Below, piece after piece: positions 35,586 to 45,908 of a DNA stretch of 64,000 nt. Origin of the DNA: Archangium violaceum (GTDB lineage: Bacteria; Myxococcota; Myxococcia; Myxococcales; Myxococcaceae). The stretch is from contig NZ_CP069338.1 of assembly GCF_016859125.1 (NCBI RefSeq), forward strand, positions 2,480,001 to 2,544,000, in the 5' to 3' direction. The notes under the pieces were generated by a model that worked only from the letters and a program-made list of their open reading frames with translations, was not told the DNA's origin and made no database searches. Position 1 is the first letter of the stretch. Every line of letters begins with the position of its first letter. Position numbers and translations under genes: made by a program.

Positions 35586-37070
35586 ATGCGAATTTCTTAT
35601 GATTCCCTGAAGCGTCCGCTATGTGCCCTCGGTCTGGGGGTTTCGCTGTGGCTCGCGTCGATGGGGTGCCAGCCCGAGAGCGAGAGCCCGGCGGAGGCGG
35701 AGCCATCCATCCTGTCCGGGGCGGAGCGGGAGTTGCGCATCGCCAACTCGCTCACCACGAGGGCGCTCGTCTACAACGCCATCTCCACCAACCCCCCGGC
35801 GAGAGCCCTGGTGGCGAGCAACGGGCTGGCGGGGTTGTTCGATCCCTCGTCGGGCTACGTGGACCTGAAGCGGCAGCTCCTGGACGTGGATGCGCAGCAC
35901 TTCATGTCGTACCTGGTGGGCTGCGCGTTGAAGGAGACGCAGAGCATCACCTGGGTGGACCCGCTCACCTCCACGCTGAAGACGTGGAAGGGCAAGGCGG
36001 GCCTGTGTCCCCAATGGGCCGGCGGTGCGCCGACGGATGAGTGCAAGCGCCGGGTATCGGCCTGCATCCTGGCGCGCAACAACGCCTTCGGCCGGCGGGT
36101 GGAGCTGTCGCTGCGAGGCGAGGACCCGAGCGACATCACGCGCTTCGCACTGGAGCCGAAGACGGCCGCGGTGGAGCACGACCCGGTCCTGGGGCAGGAC
36201 GTGCCGAGCTTCCAGGCCTGCACCACGCACCAACTCGGGGTGAACCGGGATTGTGGGTGGAAGCCGGACTACATCGGCCGATGCGTGCCCGGCCACACGG
36301 TGCGACTGGGAGCGGGAGGCCGGGCGCCGGACCAGTGCATGGGGGGCCCGGTCCTGGGCTCCCTCAGCGGGGACATGATGCTGCGCGTGTGTGACGGCAT
36401 CGTCGGCTGCGACGATGGCAGCGCACGCAAGCTCGCGCAGAGTCAGGGCGCGTGCAGCACGCCACAGCCGGCGGTGACCTTCACCTGCCCCGCTTCGGGG
36501 GAATTCAACGTGATGACGGCCCCGTATGACAGTTGGCAGAGCGGCACGGCCAACGTGGGGGTGGAGCCGGGCACGCCGGCGGGCACGACCTATAGGCGCT
36601 CCGAGAAGGACGTCTTCAGCTACCGGGAAGGGGCCTTCTACGGGACGATCTTCGACGGGGAGCTGGGCACGAAGCAGTACGTGAACGTGACCAGGGACGG
36701 CAAGGTGATGGGCAAGGAGCAGCGCATCCAGGGGACGATGTACCCGAAGATGTTCTCCTGTCACGCGCCGGAGTGGAACCAGGGGCTGGCGTACGCCACG
36801 CATCGCGTGTGCGCGCAGCCGGGCTCGGGGATGGACTGCGCGGCCACGGTGACGGGGGCGTGCATCAACCCAGGGGACCGGAACTTCCCGGCCTCGATGT
36901 GCAAGGTGGAGGATGGGCCGCTCGTCGGCGGGGATGGGGACTTCGAGCAGTGCATGGACCCGAGCCAGAATGAATGGAAGGAGCCCATCACCGTCTACCT
37001 CCACGCGCCGTGCGACCTGATACCGGACGGGAATTCCGAGCTCTGTGTCTGGCGGCGCGTGCAGAAGTAA
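35586..37070 (+). CDS. Lipoprotein of unknown function, Cys-rich
   Basis: 494 residues from ATG 35586 (ATG 35571 also possible). Lipoprotein signal ends in LGVSLWLASMGC. The mature protein has many cysteines (over 15, for example CVPGHTVRL, CSTPQPAVTFTC), suggesting disulphide bonds in the periplasm or on the surface. No domain is recognised. It sits between two Ser/Thr kinase genes, 18 bases before the second, so it is likely co-transcribed with it and may be its partner or substrate. Confidence 0.75.
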   Translation: MRISYDSLKRPLCALGLGVSLWLASMGCQPESESPAEAEPSILSGAERELRIANSLTTRALVYNAISTNPPARALVASNGLAGLFDPSSGYVDLKRQLLDVDAQHFMSYLVGCALKETQSITWVDPLTSTLKTWKGKAGLCPQWAGGAPTDECKRRVSACILARNNAFGRRVELSLRGEDPSDITRFALEPKTAAVEHDPVLGQDVPSFQACTTHQLGVNRDCGWKPDYIGRCVPGHTVRLGAGGRAPDQCMGGPVLGSLSGDMMLRVCDGIVGCDDGSARKLAQSQGACSTPQPAVTFTCPASGEFNVMTAPYDSWQSGTANVGVEPGTPAGTTYRRSEKDVFSYREGAFYGTIFDGELGTKQYVNVTRDGKVMGKEQRIQGTMYPKMFSCHAPEWNQGLAYATHRVCAQPGSGMDCAATVTGACINPGDRNFPASMCKVEDGPLVGGDGDFEQCMDPSQNEWKEPITVYLHAPCDLIPDGNSELCVWRRVQK

Positions 37071-37088
37071 CCACCAGGCACCGCGGAC

Positions 37089-38528
37089 ATGACGAACCGG
37101 AAGGACACACCTGGAGACGCCCCACCCGAGCCCGGCACCCGGGCCTGGTCGCTGTATGGTGAGGAGCTGTCACCGGGGGCGCAGGTGGGCGGCTATGTCG
37201 TCGAGAGCACCCGCTACCGGGGCGGCGTCTCGACGCTCTACCGCGCGCGCGAGTCCCGCACCGGAACGGCCGTGGCGCTCAAGGTGATGCGGCCCCAGTA
37301 CACCGCCTCGAGAGGAGCCCTGCGCCGCTTCCAACAGGAGGCGGAGACGCTGCGGCGGTTGAGACACCCGCACATCGTGGACGTGCTCGAGCAGGGGACG
37401 CTGCCGGATGGGCGGCCCTTCATCGCCATGGAGTGGCTGGAGGGGAGGGACCTGGCGGCGGAGCTCGCGGCGCGAGGCCCCTTCTCCGCGCGAGAGGCGC
37501 TGGAGTTGCTGGAGCAGGTGGGCTCGGCGCTGAGGGCGGCGCACGGGGCGGGCGTCATCCACCGGGACTTGAAGGCGCAGAACGTGGTGGTGCTGAGCGG
37601 GGGAGCGGGGCCGGTGGTGAAGCTGGTGGACTTCGGAGTGGCGAAGCTGCTGGCACCCGAGGAGCCGGGCACGGCGGCGACGAGCACGGGGTTGGTGCTG
37701 GGCACGCCCCTGTCGATGGCACCGGAGCAGATTCGGGGGGAGACACCGGACGCGCGGACGGACCTCTACGGGCTGGGGGTGTTGCTGTACCAGCTCGTCA
37801 CGGGACGGCCGCCCTTCCAGGGAACGACACAGGTGGAGCTGGAGGAGCAGCACATGCATGCCCCCGTGCCGAGGGCGAGTGAGCGGGCGCCGGTACCGGC
37901 GGCGCTGGACGAGGTGGTGGGGCGCTGTCTGGAGAAGCGGCGGGAGGACCGGTACCCGGACGTGGACGCGGTGCTGGAGGCGCTGCGCAACGCGGTACGG
38001 GGGGACGGGCCGGGCCGGGTGAGGCAGGTGCGGGCGCTGGGGCTGTACATGGAGGCGCGCATCGCCGGGCAGGTGGACGACGCCACGCTGGAGGTGGTGG
38101 ACGCGCTGCTGGAGCGGGTGCGCGCGCGCATGGATGCACAGGGGCTCACGGTGATGGTGGAGGGGGGCAACTTCCTGCTGGGGGTGGCGGCGTTGCCACT
38201 GGGGGCGGACGCGGAGAGGGAGACGCGACGCAGGACACTGGAGCTGGCGCTCAGGCTGTCGGAGGAACCGCACGCGGAGGCGAGGGCGGCGCGCATCTCG
38301 CTCGTGCCCACGCTGCACGTGGACCTGGCGACGCTGCGTCTGGACGTGGGGGGCAGACAGGGCCTCGGGGGAGGCCGGCTGCTGCGATTGTCGGCCTGGA
38401 CAGGGGGACATCCAGGCCACGGCGTCCTGGCGACAGCGTCGGCGCTCACGGGGCTGGAGGGCACCTTCCACTCGGAGGTGCTCTCCAGCCACGCGGGCCT
38501 GCACCACGTCACCCGGCTCGAGGCCTGA
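37089..38528 (+). CDS. Hanks-type Ser/Thr protein kinase
   Basis: 479 residues. Kinase domain about 32-305: TLYRAR, catalytic Lys in VALKVM, HRDLKAQNVVVL, DFGVAK, MAPEQ, LYGLGVLLYQLVTGRPPF. The P-loop is degenerate (YRGGVST). The C-terminal 170 residues have no recognised domain and no membrane segment. It lies 18 bases downstream of the lipoprotein gene. Ends 3 bases before the convergent FHA-sigma54 activator gene. Confidence 0.88.
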   Translation: MTNRKDTPGDAPPEPGTRAWSLYGEELSPGAQVGGYVVESTRYRGGVSTLYRARESRTGTAVALKVMRPQYTASRGALRRFQQEAETLRRLRHPHIVDVLEQGTLPDGRPFIAMEWLEGRDLAAELAARGPFSAREALELLEQVGSALRAAHGAGVIHRDLKAQNVVVLSGGAGPVVKLVDFGVAKLLAPEEPGTAATSTGLVLGTPLSMAPEQIRGETPDARTDLYGLGVLLYQLVTGRPPFQGTTQVELEEQHMHAPVPRASERAPVPAALDEVVGRCLEKRREDRYPDVDAVLEALRNAVRGDGPGRVRQVRALGLYMEARIAGQVDDATLEVVDALLERVRARMDAQGLTVMVEGGNFLLGVAALPLGADAERETRRRTLELALRLSEEPHAEARAARISLVPTLHVDLATLRLDVGGRQGLGGGRLLRLSAWTGGHPGHGVLATASALTGLEGTFHSEVLSSHAGLHHVTRLEA

Positions 38529-38531
38529 GCC

Positions 38532-39938
<1,407 letters not shown>

Positions 39939-40083
39939 GAACAAAGGGTAGCACGCCTCCCATACACCGAGTGCGCCAGGGACGGCTCCCGCCGCTTCCC
40001 AGGACAGGGAGCGGAGGAGCACGAGCCCGTGGACGCGCCCGGCGGAACGCGCGACGCTCCGAGGACGCGGAGAACCCCCCCCG

Positions 40084-40419
40084 ATGAAGACCCCTACCGA
40101 CGACCGCTTCCATATCGAGCTGCTCAAGCTGCTGCTGCACGTGGCCTGGAGCGACGATGAGATCGACCCGCACGAGGCCCGGGCGCTCCTTGGCGCCGCG
40201 CGGCGTTGGAAGGTACCGCTGCCGGAGCTGCAACGGCTCGAGCGGTGCCTGGACACGGGCGAGCCCCTCCCGGCGCCGAACCTCGGCCTGCTGCGCCAGC
40301 ACCCGGACGAGGTGCTCGCGACGGTGCGCACGCTCATCGAGAGCGACGCCTCGGTGCACCTCTCCGAGCAGGAGATGCTCGCCCAGATTCGCGAGCTGCT
40401 GGGCCTGTCCCCGGCCTGA
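40084..40419 (+). CDS. Small TerB-like acidic protein
   Basis: 111 residues. Helical, with WSDDEIDPHEARALLGAARR and a second SVHLSEQEMLAQIRELLG block resembling the TerB double-helix fold. The similarity is weaker than for the 1031-1465 gene. Lone gene between the activator and an alpha/beta hydrolase on the other strand. Confidence 0.6.
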   Translation: MKTPTDDRFHIELLKLLLHVAWSDDEIDPHEARALLGAARRWKVPLPELQRLERCLDTGEPLPAPNLGLLRQHPDEVLATVRTLIESDASVHLSEQEMLAQIRELLGLSPA

Positions 40420-40441
40420 AGCACACCGGGAGCGGGCCCAC

Positions 40442-41614
40442 CTACGCGTCGAGCAGTGACGACCAGAAGGCGACGAGCCGCCAGACGTCGCCGGGCCGCT
40501 GCTTCCGGTCGAACTCGGCGTGGGTGATGAGGGGCGTGAGCAGGAGGCGCACCCGCGTCCGGGGCTCCAACCAGCGCGCGAGGAGCACGGACTCGATGGC
40601 GGGGATGACGGTGTCATCCGTGCCATGCAGCAGGTAGACGGGCGTGGGCGGGGCCGGCGAGCGCTCGGGTGAGAGCGATGGGTCGTCGGCGAAGTCCTTC
40701 GTGCGCGGAAGCAGCCGGGCCCCGAGCGCGGAGACGTCCCGCTCGTTCACGTACTTCATGAAGGTGGCGGCGGGCTCGGGCATCTCCGACTGCATCCGCC
40801 GCGCCTCCGCGAAGGTCTCGTTGGCCCGACGTGTGTCGTGAATGGCCAGGTGCGAGGCCCGGAGGAAGGTGCGAATGCCCGCGCGCAACGTCTCCACCTG
40901 CTCGGGAGGGACGAGCTGATCGGCCACGTTGAGCAGGATGATGACCACGCCATAGTCATGGGGTCTGCGCCGCTGGCCATCGGGCTCGATGCCATTGCAC
41001 AGGAAGGAGAGCACGCGTGAGAGGTCTCCGTGTCCCCCGAGCGAGAAGGTGAAGGCGACCTTGTCCGCGAGCGAGGGCCGCCCAGCGGCGACGACGGAGA
41101 GCCCACCGGCGAAGCTGATGCCCATGAGGCCCACCCGACCATCCGGCGCGAGCTCCGGCCGCGAGGAGGCCCAGAGCGCGACGTCCTCGATCATGTCCGG
41201 CTCGCGAGGAGTGATGCGGTAGAGGAGGAGATCGGGCAGCTCGGGGGTGAGGACGATGAGCCCCCCGGCGGCGAGATCCCTGGCGAACTCCCGCAGGCGG
41301 GGCTCGTCGATGCCATCCGCGTGCACGCCGGGGAAGAGGAGGACGGTACGGCCGCGGGGGCGCTCGGGCCGGAAGACGCGGGCGCGCAGGGGCCCATGGC
41401 GAGAGGGGACCTGTAGCTCCTCCTCCGTGAAGGGACCGGTGCCCCAGTGGGCGATGCGCCCGGCCAGACCCTCCTTCATGTCGGCGGCACGGGCCACGAA
41501 GGCGAGTCCCCGCAGGTAGTGCGGAACGGCCAGCAGGGCCACGAGCAGCAGCCCCCCGAGGAGGGCCAGGAGCATCATGCCGCGGGATGGAAGACGCATC
41601 GGGGAGCCATTCAA
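40442..41614 (-). CDS. Membrane-anchored alpha/beta hydrolase
   Basis: 390 residues. One N-terminal membrane segment (MMLLALLGGLLLVALLAVPH) puts the catalytic domain in the periplasm. The nucleophile elbow is VGLMGISFAGGLSVV (Ser), an acidic residue is in DDTVIPAIES and the catalytic His in TPLITHAEF. LLFPGVHADGIDEPRLRE contains the oxyanion strand. Substrate unknown; dienelactone hydrolase or esterase type. Three in-frame ATGs near the start (41614, 41599, 41578) leave the exact start unclear. Confidence 0.82.
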   Translation of the reverse strand: MNGSPMRLPSRGMMLLALLGGLLLVALLAVPHYLRGLAFVARAADMKEGLAGRIAHWGTGPFTEEELQVPSRHGPLRARVFRPERPRGRTVLLFPGVHADGIDEPRLREFARDLAAGGLIVLTPELPDLLLYRITPREPDMIEDVALWASSRPELAPDGRVGLMGISFAGGLSVVAAGRPSLADKVAFTFSLGGHGDLSRVLSFLCNGIEPDGQRRRPHDYGVVIILLNVADQLVPPEQVETLRAGIRTFLRASHLAIHDTRRANETFAEARRMQSEMPEPAATFMKYVNERDVSALGARLLPRTKDFADDPSLSPERSPAPPTPVYLLHGTDDTVIPAIESVLLARWLEPRTRVRLLLTPLITHAEFDRKQRPGDVWRLVAFWSSLLDA

Positions 41615-41640
41615 ACAGCGAACGCGCTCGCACGCACCGA

Positions 41641-41697
41641 TTCAGAAAAGGCGAAGGGCCAGACCCGTGGGGCAACCGCGCCCCGCGAGCCTGGCCC
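41641..41697 (-). terminator. Terminator for the DUF4476 gene
   Basis: On the minus strand, GGGCCAG ... CTGGCCC with a GGGGC/GCCCC inner stem, followed by TTCGCCTTTTCTG. Twenty-four bases past the DUF4476 stop. Confidence 0.6.
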
Positions 41698-41721
41698 CTG
41701 GGAGCCCCAGCGAACCCGGGC

Positions 41722-42399
41722 TCAGCCGGAGATGATCCGCTTCAGCTCGGCCTTGTCGTTGGAGAACTGGAAGGAGTTGTAGAGCTGGAAGCCGTTCTGC
41801 CGGTCGAGGACGTGCGACCACAGCAACCGCACCGCCCGCAGCCGATCCTTGGAGAACTGGAACTGGCCCAGCACCTGCCGCACCTGGCTGACGAGGAAGT
41901 AGTTGTCGCGGGTGACGTCCTCGAGGACGTTCATCTTGTCCTCGGCGAAGGGCTCACGCGACATGGCGTTCATGAGCCGCTGCAGCTTGCCCTCCCCGAT
42001 GGGCTGATACGACGAGGGAGGAGGCGGCGGAGGCGCCGGAGGGTGGTAGCCACCACGCGCCTCGGGAGCGCTGGCGAGCACCTCGCGGATGTCGTTCAGC
42101 TCCTCGTAGGCCTCGCGGAGCCTGGCCCGGCCCTGGCCACGGCCACTGCGCTCGAAGGCCTCACCGAGCAGCTTCTCCAGGTCGGCCAGGCGCTGCTCCA
42201 GGTCCTCGCGCTCGACCACCACCAGCGTGGTGCGCCGGCCGCGACGCAGCTCGTTGCTGTCATCGGCCCGGAGCGCGGAGGACGAAGCCGGGGGAGCGAT
42301 GCCCGTGGCCTGGCCCGGAGGAGGCGCGACGGCGGGAGCGGTCTGGGCGGAGGCGGCAACGGCGGTGAGCAGGGAAACGGCGGCGAAGAGGGCCTTCAT
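41722..42399 (-). CDS. DUF4476 exported protein
   Basis: 225 residues from ATG 42399, with GGAAGGA upstream. Signal peptide ends at LLTAVAASAQ. A coiled-coil region (EREDLEQRLADLEKLLGEAF) precedes a run of prolines and the DUF4476 domain (RLMNAMSREPFAEDKMNVL, then LLWSHVLDRQNGFQLYNSF). The domain is all-helical and of unknown function, found often in myxobacterial and Bacteroidetes exported proteins. Followed by a terminator. Confidence 0.85.
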   Translation of the reverse strand: MKALFAAVSLLTAVAASAQTAPAVAPPPGQATGIAPPASSSALRADDSNELRRGRRTTLVVVEREDLEQRLADLEKLLGEAFERSGRGQGRARLREAYEELNDIREVLASAPEARGGYHPPAPPPPPPSSYQPIGEGKLQRLMNAMSREPFAEDKMNVLEDVTRDNYFLVSQVRQVLGQFQFSKDRLRAVRLLWSHVLDRQNGFQLYNSFQFSNDKAELKRIISG

Positions 42400-42602
42400 G
42401 GGAGTCATTCCTTCCGGGGTACGGCCTTGCTGCATCTGCGCACACAGACGGGCGGCGGGCGTCCGCATTCAAACGGTCGCGCCACCGCGCGCCGCCGTCG
42501 TCCCCCGCGGACGGAGCATCCCGCGCCTGGACACGCGACACGTCCAAGTGATGGAAGACACGCGGGCCAGCATCGGGCCGGGCCCTTGCACCGGGCCCGG
42601 GC

Positions 42603-43457
42603 ATGACGACTCTCACCGACCATCCCTTCCGCCCTCCGCTCGCGAACTGCCCGTCCCTCAAGACCTGGTTCGGAGGGCTTCAACTCCTCTCGGCGCTGCT
42701 CATGTCCACCGGCTTCGGAGGCATCATCCTCCTGCTGTGCGAGCAGGAAGTCGCCGTCGGAGGACTCTCCCTCTCCGTCACGCTCGCGAGCCTCTTCTGC
42801 GTGGGCATGGCGCTGGAGCAATGGCGGCACTGGTGGGTGGGGACGCTGGCACGACGGGGCTGGGAGCAGCTGCTGACCGGAAGGCTCGACGCGGCCATCC
42901 GCTCCTTCGACGTGGCGGTGTCCGGAGGGCGGGCCGAACAGCGGGGCTGGAGCCATTACGGGCTCACGCTCGCCTGGCTCCGCAAGGGGGACTACGCGCG
43001 AGCCCTCGCCCTCTGTGAGGCGGCACCCCATCCCTGGGGGAAGATGACGGCCTCCGTCCGCGGTGCACGCGGGCCCGCACTGAAGGCGCTCATCCTGGCC
43101 CTGTCCGGTGAGCCGGACGCGGCCAGACGCCAGGTGGCGGAGCTCCGGCGCCCCATGTTCGACAGGACGGACTACGCCCTGCTGGCGCAGGCCGTGATGT
43201 TCTGCCGCGAGGGGAAGTACGTGGAGGCGGTGAAGCGCATCCAGCAGTCTCCGCGAGAGAACGTCCCCGAGATGGACGTGGGAGCGGTGGCGGTCCTCCA
43301 CGCCTTCGCGCGCGGTCGCCTGGCGGGACAGCTCGTTCCGCTCAAGTCCGGGTGCGTCATGCCCGAGAAACCCGCCCGCGCCTCCGGGCACGAATACCTC
43401 GCTCGCGAGTGGCCCGAGCTCGCCGCCTGGTTCCGGGGAGAGGGCGTCCGAGCCTGA
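42603..43457 (+). CDS. Membrane protein with TPR-like helical C-terminus, unknown
   Basis: 284 residues. Two membrane segments close together at residues 26-47 and 52-70, then a soluble helical region with TPR-like pairs ([39 protein letters not shown]). The C-terminal 60 residues are Arg/Ala-rich. No catalytic motif is seen. Confidence 0.7.
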   Translation: MTTLTDHPFRPPLANCPSLKTWFGGLQLLSALLMSTGFGGIILLLCEQEVAVGGLSLSVTLASLFCVGMALEQWRHWWVGTLARRGWEQLLTGRLDAAIRSFDVAVSGGRAEQRGWSHYGLTLAWLRKGDYARALALCEAAPHPWGKMTASVRGARGPALKALILALSGEPDAARRQVAELRRPMFDRTDYALLAQAVMFCREGKYVEAVKRIQQSPRENVPEMDVGAVAVLHAFARGRLAGQLVPLKSGCVMPEKPARASGHEYLAREWPELAAWFRGEGVRA

Positions 43458-43725
43458 GGAAAAAGGCCTTTGGCATCCAGGGGATGGCCACGCCCCGAGC
43501 CTCCTCGGATGCTCACCGGGAAGGCCCGACACCCTGGAACAGCGCCCCCACCCGGAGTGTTTTCCAATGGGTCGTGCTCATGCATCCAACTGTCGTGAAA
43601 ACGTAGTCCGGTGGATTTACCGGCTCGACTTCACGCGGAACAGGGTGCTACGCCCGGCCCTGCGCTCCAGTGAGCGAACAGTCGGGCGATGGACGCCCTG
43701 CTGTGTAGGAGAAAGAATCAGAGCA

Positions 43726-43932
43726 ATGGCAAGTGGCACTGTGAAGTGGTTCAACGACGCGAAGGGCTTCGGTTTCATCACCCAGGACAGCGGGGGCCCG
43801 GACGTGTTCTGCCACCACACCGCGATCCAGACCGACGGATTCCGCACCCTGGCCGAGGGCCAGAAGGTGGAGTTCGACGTGAAGAAGGGGCCCAAGGGCC
43901 TCCAGGCCGAGAACGTTCGCCCGATCGGCTGA
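43726..43932 (+). CDS. Cold-shock protein CspA family
   Basis: 68 residues from ATG 43726; AGGAG is 13 bases upstream. RNP1 motif KGFGFIT and RNP2 motif VFCHHTAI bind single-stranded [19 protein letters not shown] is the near-invariant CspA sequence. Upstream there is a 268-base leader without other genes, in keeping with the long regulated 5' UTRs of csp genes. A strong terminator follows. Confidence 0.95.
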   Translation: MASGTVKWFNDAKGFGFITQDSGGPDVFCHHTAIQTDGFRTLAEGQKVEFDVKKGPKGLQAENVRPIG

Positions 43933-43969
43933 TCGCGCGAGCCCAGCGCCCTATCCTCAAATTCACGAG

Positions 43970-44004
43970 GCCCGGCCTCCCATGAGAGGCTGGGCTTCTT
44001 TTTT
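43970..44004 (+). terminator. Intrinsic terminator of the cold-shock gene
   Basis: GCCCGGCCTC, loop CCATGA, GAGGCTGGGC (10 bp, one G-U) followed by TTCTTTTTTC. Textbook form. Confidence 0.9.
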
Positions 44005-44025
44005 CCCTCTTTCCCCGGAGTAACC

Positions 44026-44208
44026 ATGCAGGGAAGGTCCACGAAGAGACAGAAGGAAATGGCGCGCCAGCAGCGCCAGCGTGACAAAGAGGCCAAGAAG
44101 GCCGAGCGCCAGCGCGAGAAGGACACGAAGCCCCCCCGGCAGCCAGGAGACGAGGATCCGGACATCGCCGGCATCATTCCTGGACCCCAGCCGCCGCTCG
44201 AGATGTGA
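44026..44208 (+). CDS. Small highly basic conserved protein
   Basis: 60 residues, GGAG just upstream. Lys/Arg/Gln-rich helix (QKEMARQQRQRDKEAKKAER) and a Pro-rich end. Such short basic proteins recur in myxobacterial genomes; a nucleic-acid binding role is possible but unproven. Confidence 0.65.
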   Translation: MQGRSTKRQKEMARQQRQRDKEAKKAERQREKDTKPPRQPGDEDPDIAGIIPGPQPPLEM

Positions 44209-44362
44209 GAACCAGGCAGACAGGCGCCTCCGTGGAGGTCAGGGCTCGGAAATCGCATGATGTTCCGGGCCCTTCGTGCTTCCGGGGGTCCACCCTGCCC
44301 TTGCCCCCGCGGCTGTCCGGCGCCATGCATTACTTCCGGACCGCACCGAGCGGAGGAGCACC

Positions 44363-44695
44363 ATGGCGAAGGGCGACGATCTCACCGGCAAACAGGTCTT
44401 CGAGCAGCCCGCCACCCTGCGAGAGCCCGCGGCACCGAGCGTGCCCCGCGCCATCCCGACCCCAGCCGCGTCGGTCATCCCGCTGCCCAACGAGGAGCAG
44501 GCGCGCGCGGGCGAGGCCCGCCCCACCACGGTCCAGGACGCGCGCGAAGCCACCGACGCGCTGATCCACGAAATCCTCGAGGAGGATTTCCTGTCCGGCG
44601 CCGCCGAGCCCCGAACCGCCGAGCCCCGTGCACAGCCCTCCAAGGAGGAAGACTGGCCCGCGGAGCTGCACGCACTGCCCCTTCAAGAGGAGTGA
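44363..44695 (+). CDS. Small acidic, disordered protein, unknown
   Basis: 110 residues from ATG 44363, ribosome binding site GGAGGAG 5 bases upstream. Rich in Ala, Pro and Glu with a short helical core (REATDALIHEILEEDFL). No known domain. Confidence 0.65.
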   Translation: MAKGDDLTGKQVFEQPATLREPAAPSVPRAIPTPAASVIPLPNEEQARAGEARPTTVQDAREATDALIHEILEEDFLSGAAEPRTAEPRAQPSKEEDWPAELHALPLQEE

Positions 44696-44729
44696 GGCGC
44701 CCCGCAGTGTGCGTCCCTGGCGCGAGTCC

Positions 44730-45128
44730 TTAGCGCGAATCCTTCCGCCGCTCGGGGTCTTCGCCAACGCCATGGGGCAGCTCCTGCCGCTCCGGCACGG
44801 ATTGGAAGCCCTCCTGGTCCGGCAACGGATTCACATCCACCGGCCGCTCCTGTCCCGAGCCCCCCTGCCCCCGGCTCTCGTCCTGGATGCCACTGGGGAG
44901 CTCCTGCCGCTCCGGCACGGTCTGGAAGCCCTCCTGGTCCTGCTGAGGGTTCACATCCACCGGTTGCGGCCCCGGCTGGCCCGCGCCCCCCGTGCCCTGC
45001 CCCTGCTGCTGGGACGGAACGTACTGCGGACCCTGGCTGGCGCGCTCTTCGCGGCAGCCTCCCGCCAGGAACAGGGCCGAAGCGGCCACGCCCATCACCC
45101 TCGCGCGCTTGAATCCATCCCTCGTCAT
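44730..45128 (-). CDS. Small lipoprotein with an internal duplication
   Basis: 132 residues from ATG 45128, RBS AAGGAG 5 bases upstream. Lipoprotein signal ends MGVAASALFLAGGC. After a Gln/Gly-rich stretch there are two copies of about 30 residues: PVDVNPQQDQEGFQTVPERQ, then PVDVNPLPDQEGFQSVPERQ. The DNA repeats are near-identical in the core (44764-44850 and 44890-44970). No homologous domain recognised; the repeat may be a surface-exposed motif. Confidence 0.75.
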   Translation of the reverse strand: MTRDGFKRARVMGVAASALFLAGGCREERASQGPQYVPSQQQGQGTGGAGQPGPQPVDVNPQQDQEGFQTVPERQELPSGIQDESRGQGGSGQERPVDVNPLPDQEGFQSVPERQELPHGVGEDPERRKDSR

Positions 45129-45244
45129 GCGGGTCTCCTTGCTGGGAGCCGTCTCTGGCTTTCCGCAAGGGTTTGCCTTGCAGGGACCCGCTGCATCGGC
45201 CGAGCAGGTGCTTGTACGACCGCCCGCCCAGGTGCCCAGCGCCA

Positions 45245-45490
45245 ATGCTCCGCACTCCGCTGGTGGGCAATCCCAACCGCTGGTGGGGAGTCCCGGTGGC
45301 CGTGCCCACGGGAGTGGACCCCGTCTTCGAAATCCCCTGGCACAACTGGAAGGCACGCGAGCGGCTCGCATTCAAGGAGTACCGCTCCCACATCGACATT
45401 CATGCCTACACTGTTCGCGTACCCAAGAGCTTCCACGCCTGGCTGCACAGCGGCGGGCCCGATGGCGGTCAGTGGACTGATGCCCCCTGG
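45245..45490 (+). pseudogene. Remnant of a Sit-type toxin C-terminus
   Basis: The frame from ATG 45245 reads NPNRWWGVPVAVPTGVDPVF, HIDIHAYTVRVPKSFHAWLH and SGGPDGGQWTDA. The DI.H.YT......H..LH.GG.GG.W pattern is the C-terminal part of the myxobacterial toxin family whose lipoproteins are named TIGR02269/SitA6-like. The similarity stops abruptly at about 45488; the signal peptide, carrier region and end of the toxin are missing. The following immunity-like sequence begins at once, in another frame, so a deletion has fused the two. Confidence 0.6.
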
Positions 45491-45908
45491 GGCCGTACTG
45501 GAGCCGGGGACGGAATTCGGCCCGCTCACGGGCAGGGGATAGGGACACTTCGGCTCGTTCGTCACTCCAGTCCCCTGGTCGCTCCTGGTACAGCGTGAGG
45601 CGCTCGAAAAGCTCCAGACCGAAGGTCTACGCGGTCTCGAGGGCTGCCGCACCCTTCTGCGTTTCCGCCAGCGCCAATCGCCCGAGTTGCTCGAACTGGA
45701 AATCCTCCGCGGGGGCCGACTGCATCCGGACTGCCTCCCCACCGGTCACCAACCCCCCTGCCCTCGCTGCGGCCGACGCATGTTCGCCCTCCCTACCGTG
45801 ATTGTCTGTACCGAGCGCTTCGTCGACGTCTGCCAGCATCTGGGATTGGACGGCACCACCTTCCGGCCGCTCGCTACACGTGCGTCGAGGAGTCCTCGGA
45901 GGCGATGA
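45480..45908 (+). pseudogene. Remnant of a SitI6-type double-CXXCG immunity gene
   Basis: Frame 45480 onwards reads PPGAVLEPGTEFGPLTGRG, then stop TAG at 45540-45542, then continues in the same frame: PWSLLVQREALEKLQ, LLELEILRGGRLHPDC, CPRCGRRMF, TVIVCTERFVDVCQHLGLDG and a stop at 45906-45908. The lineup matches the C-terminal part of the myxobacterial double-CXXCG immunity family. Between CPRCGRRMFALP and TVIVC about 20-30 residues are missing compared with family members as I recall them. The N-terminal CXXCG half is absent. The end overlaps the sigma factor gene (45874-46506) on the opposite strand by 35 bases. Confidence 0.6.
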
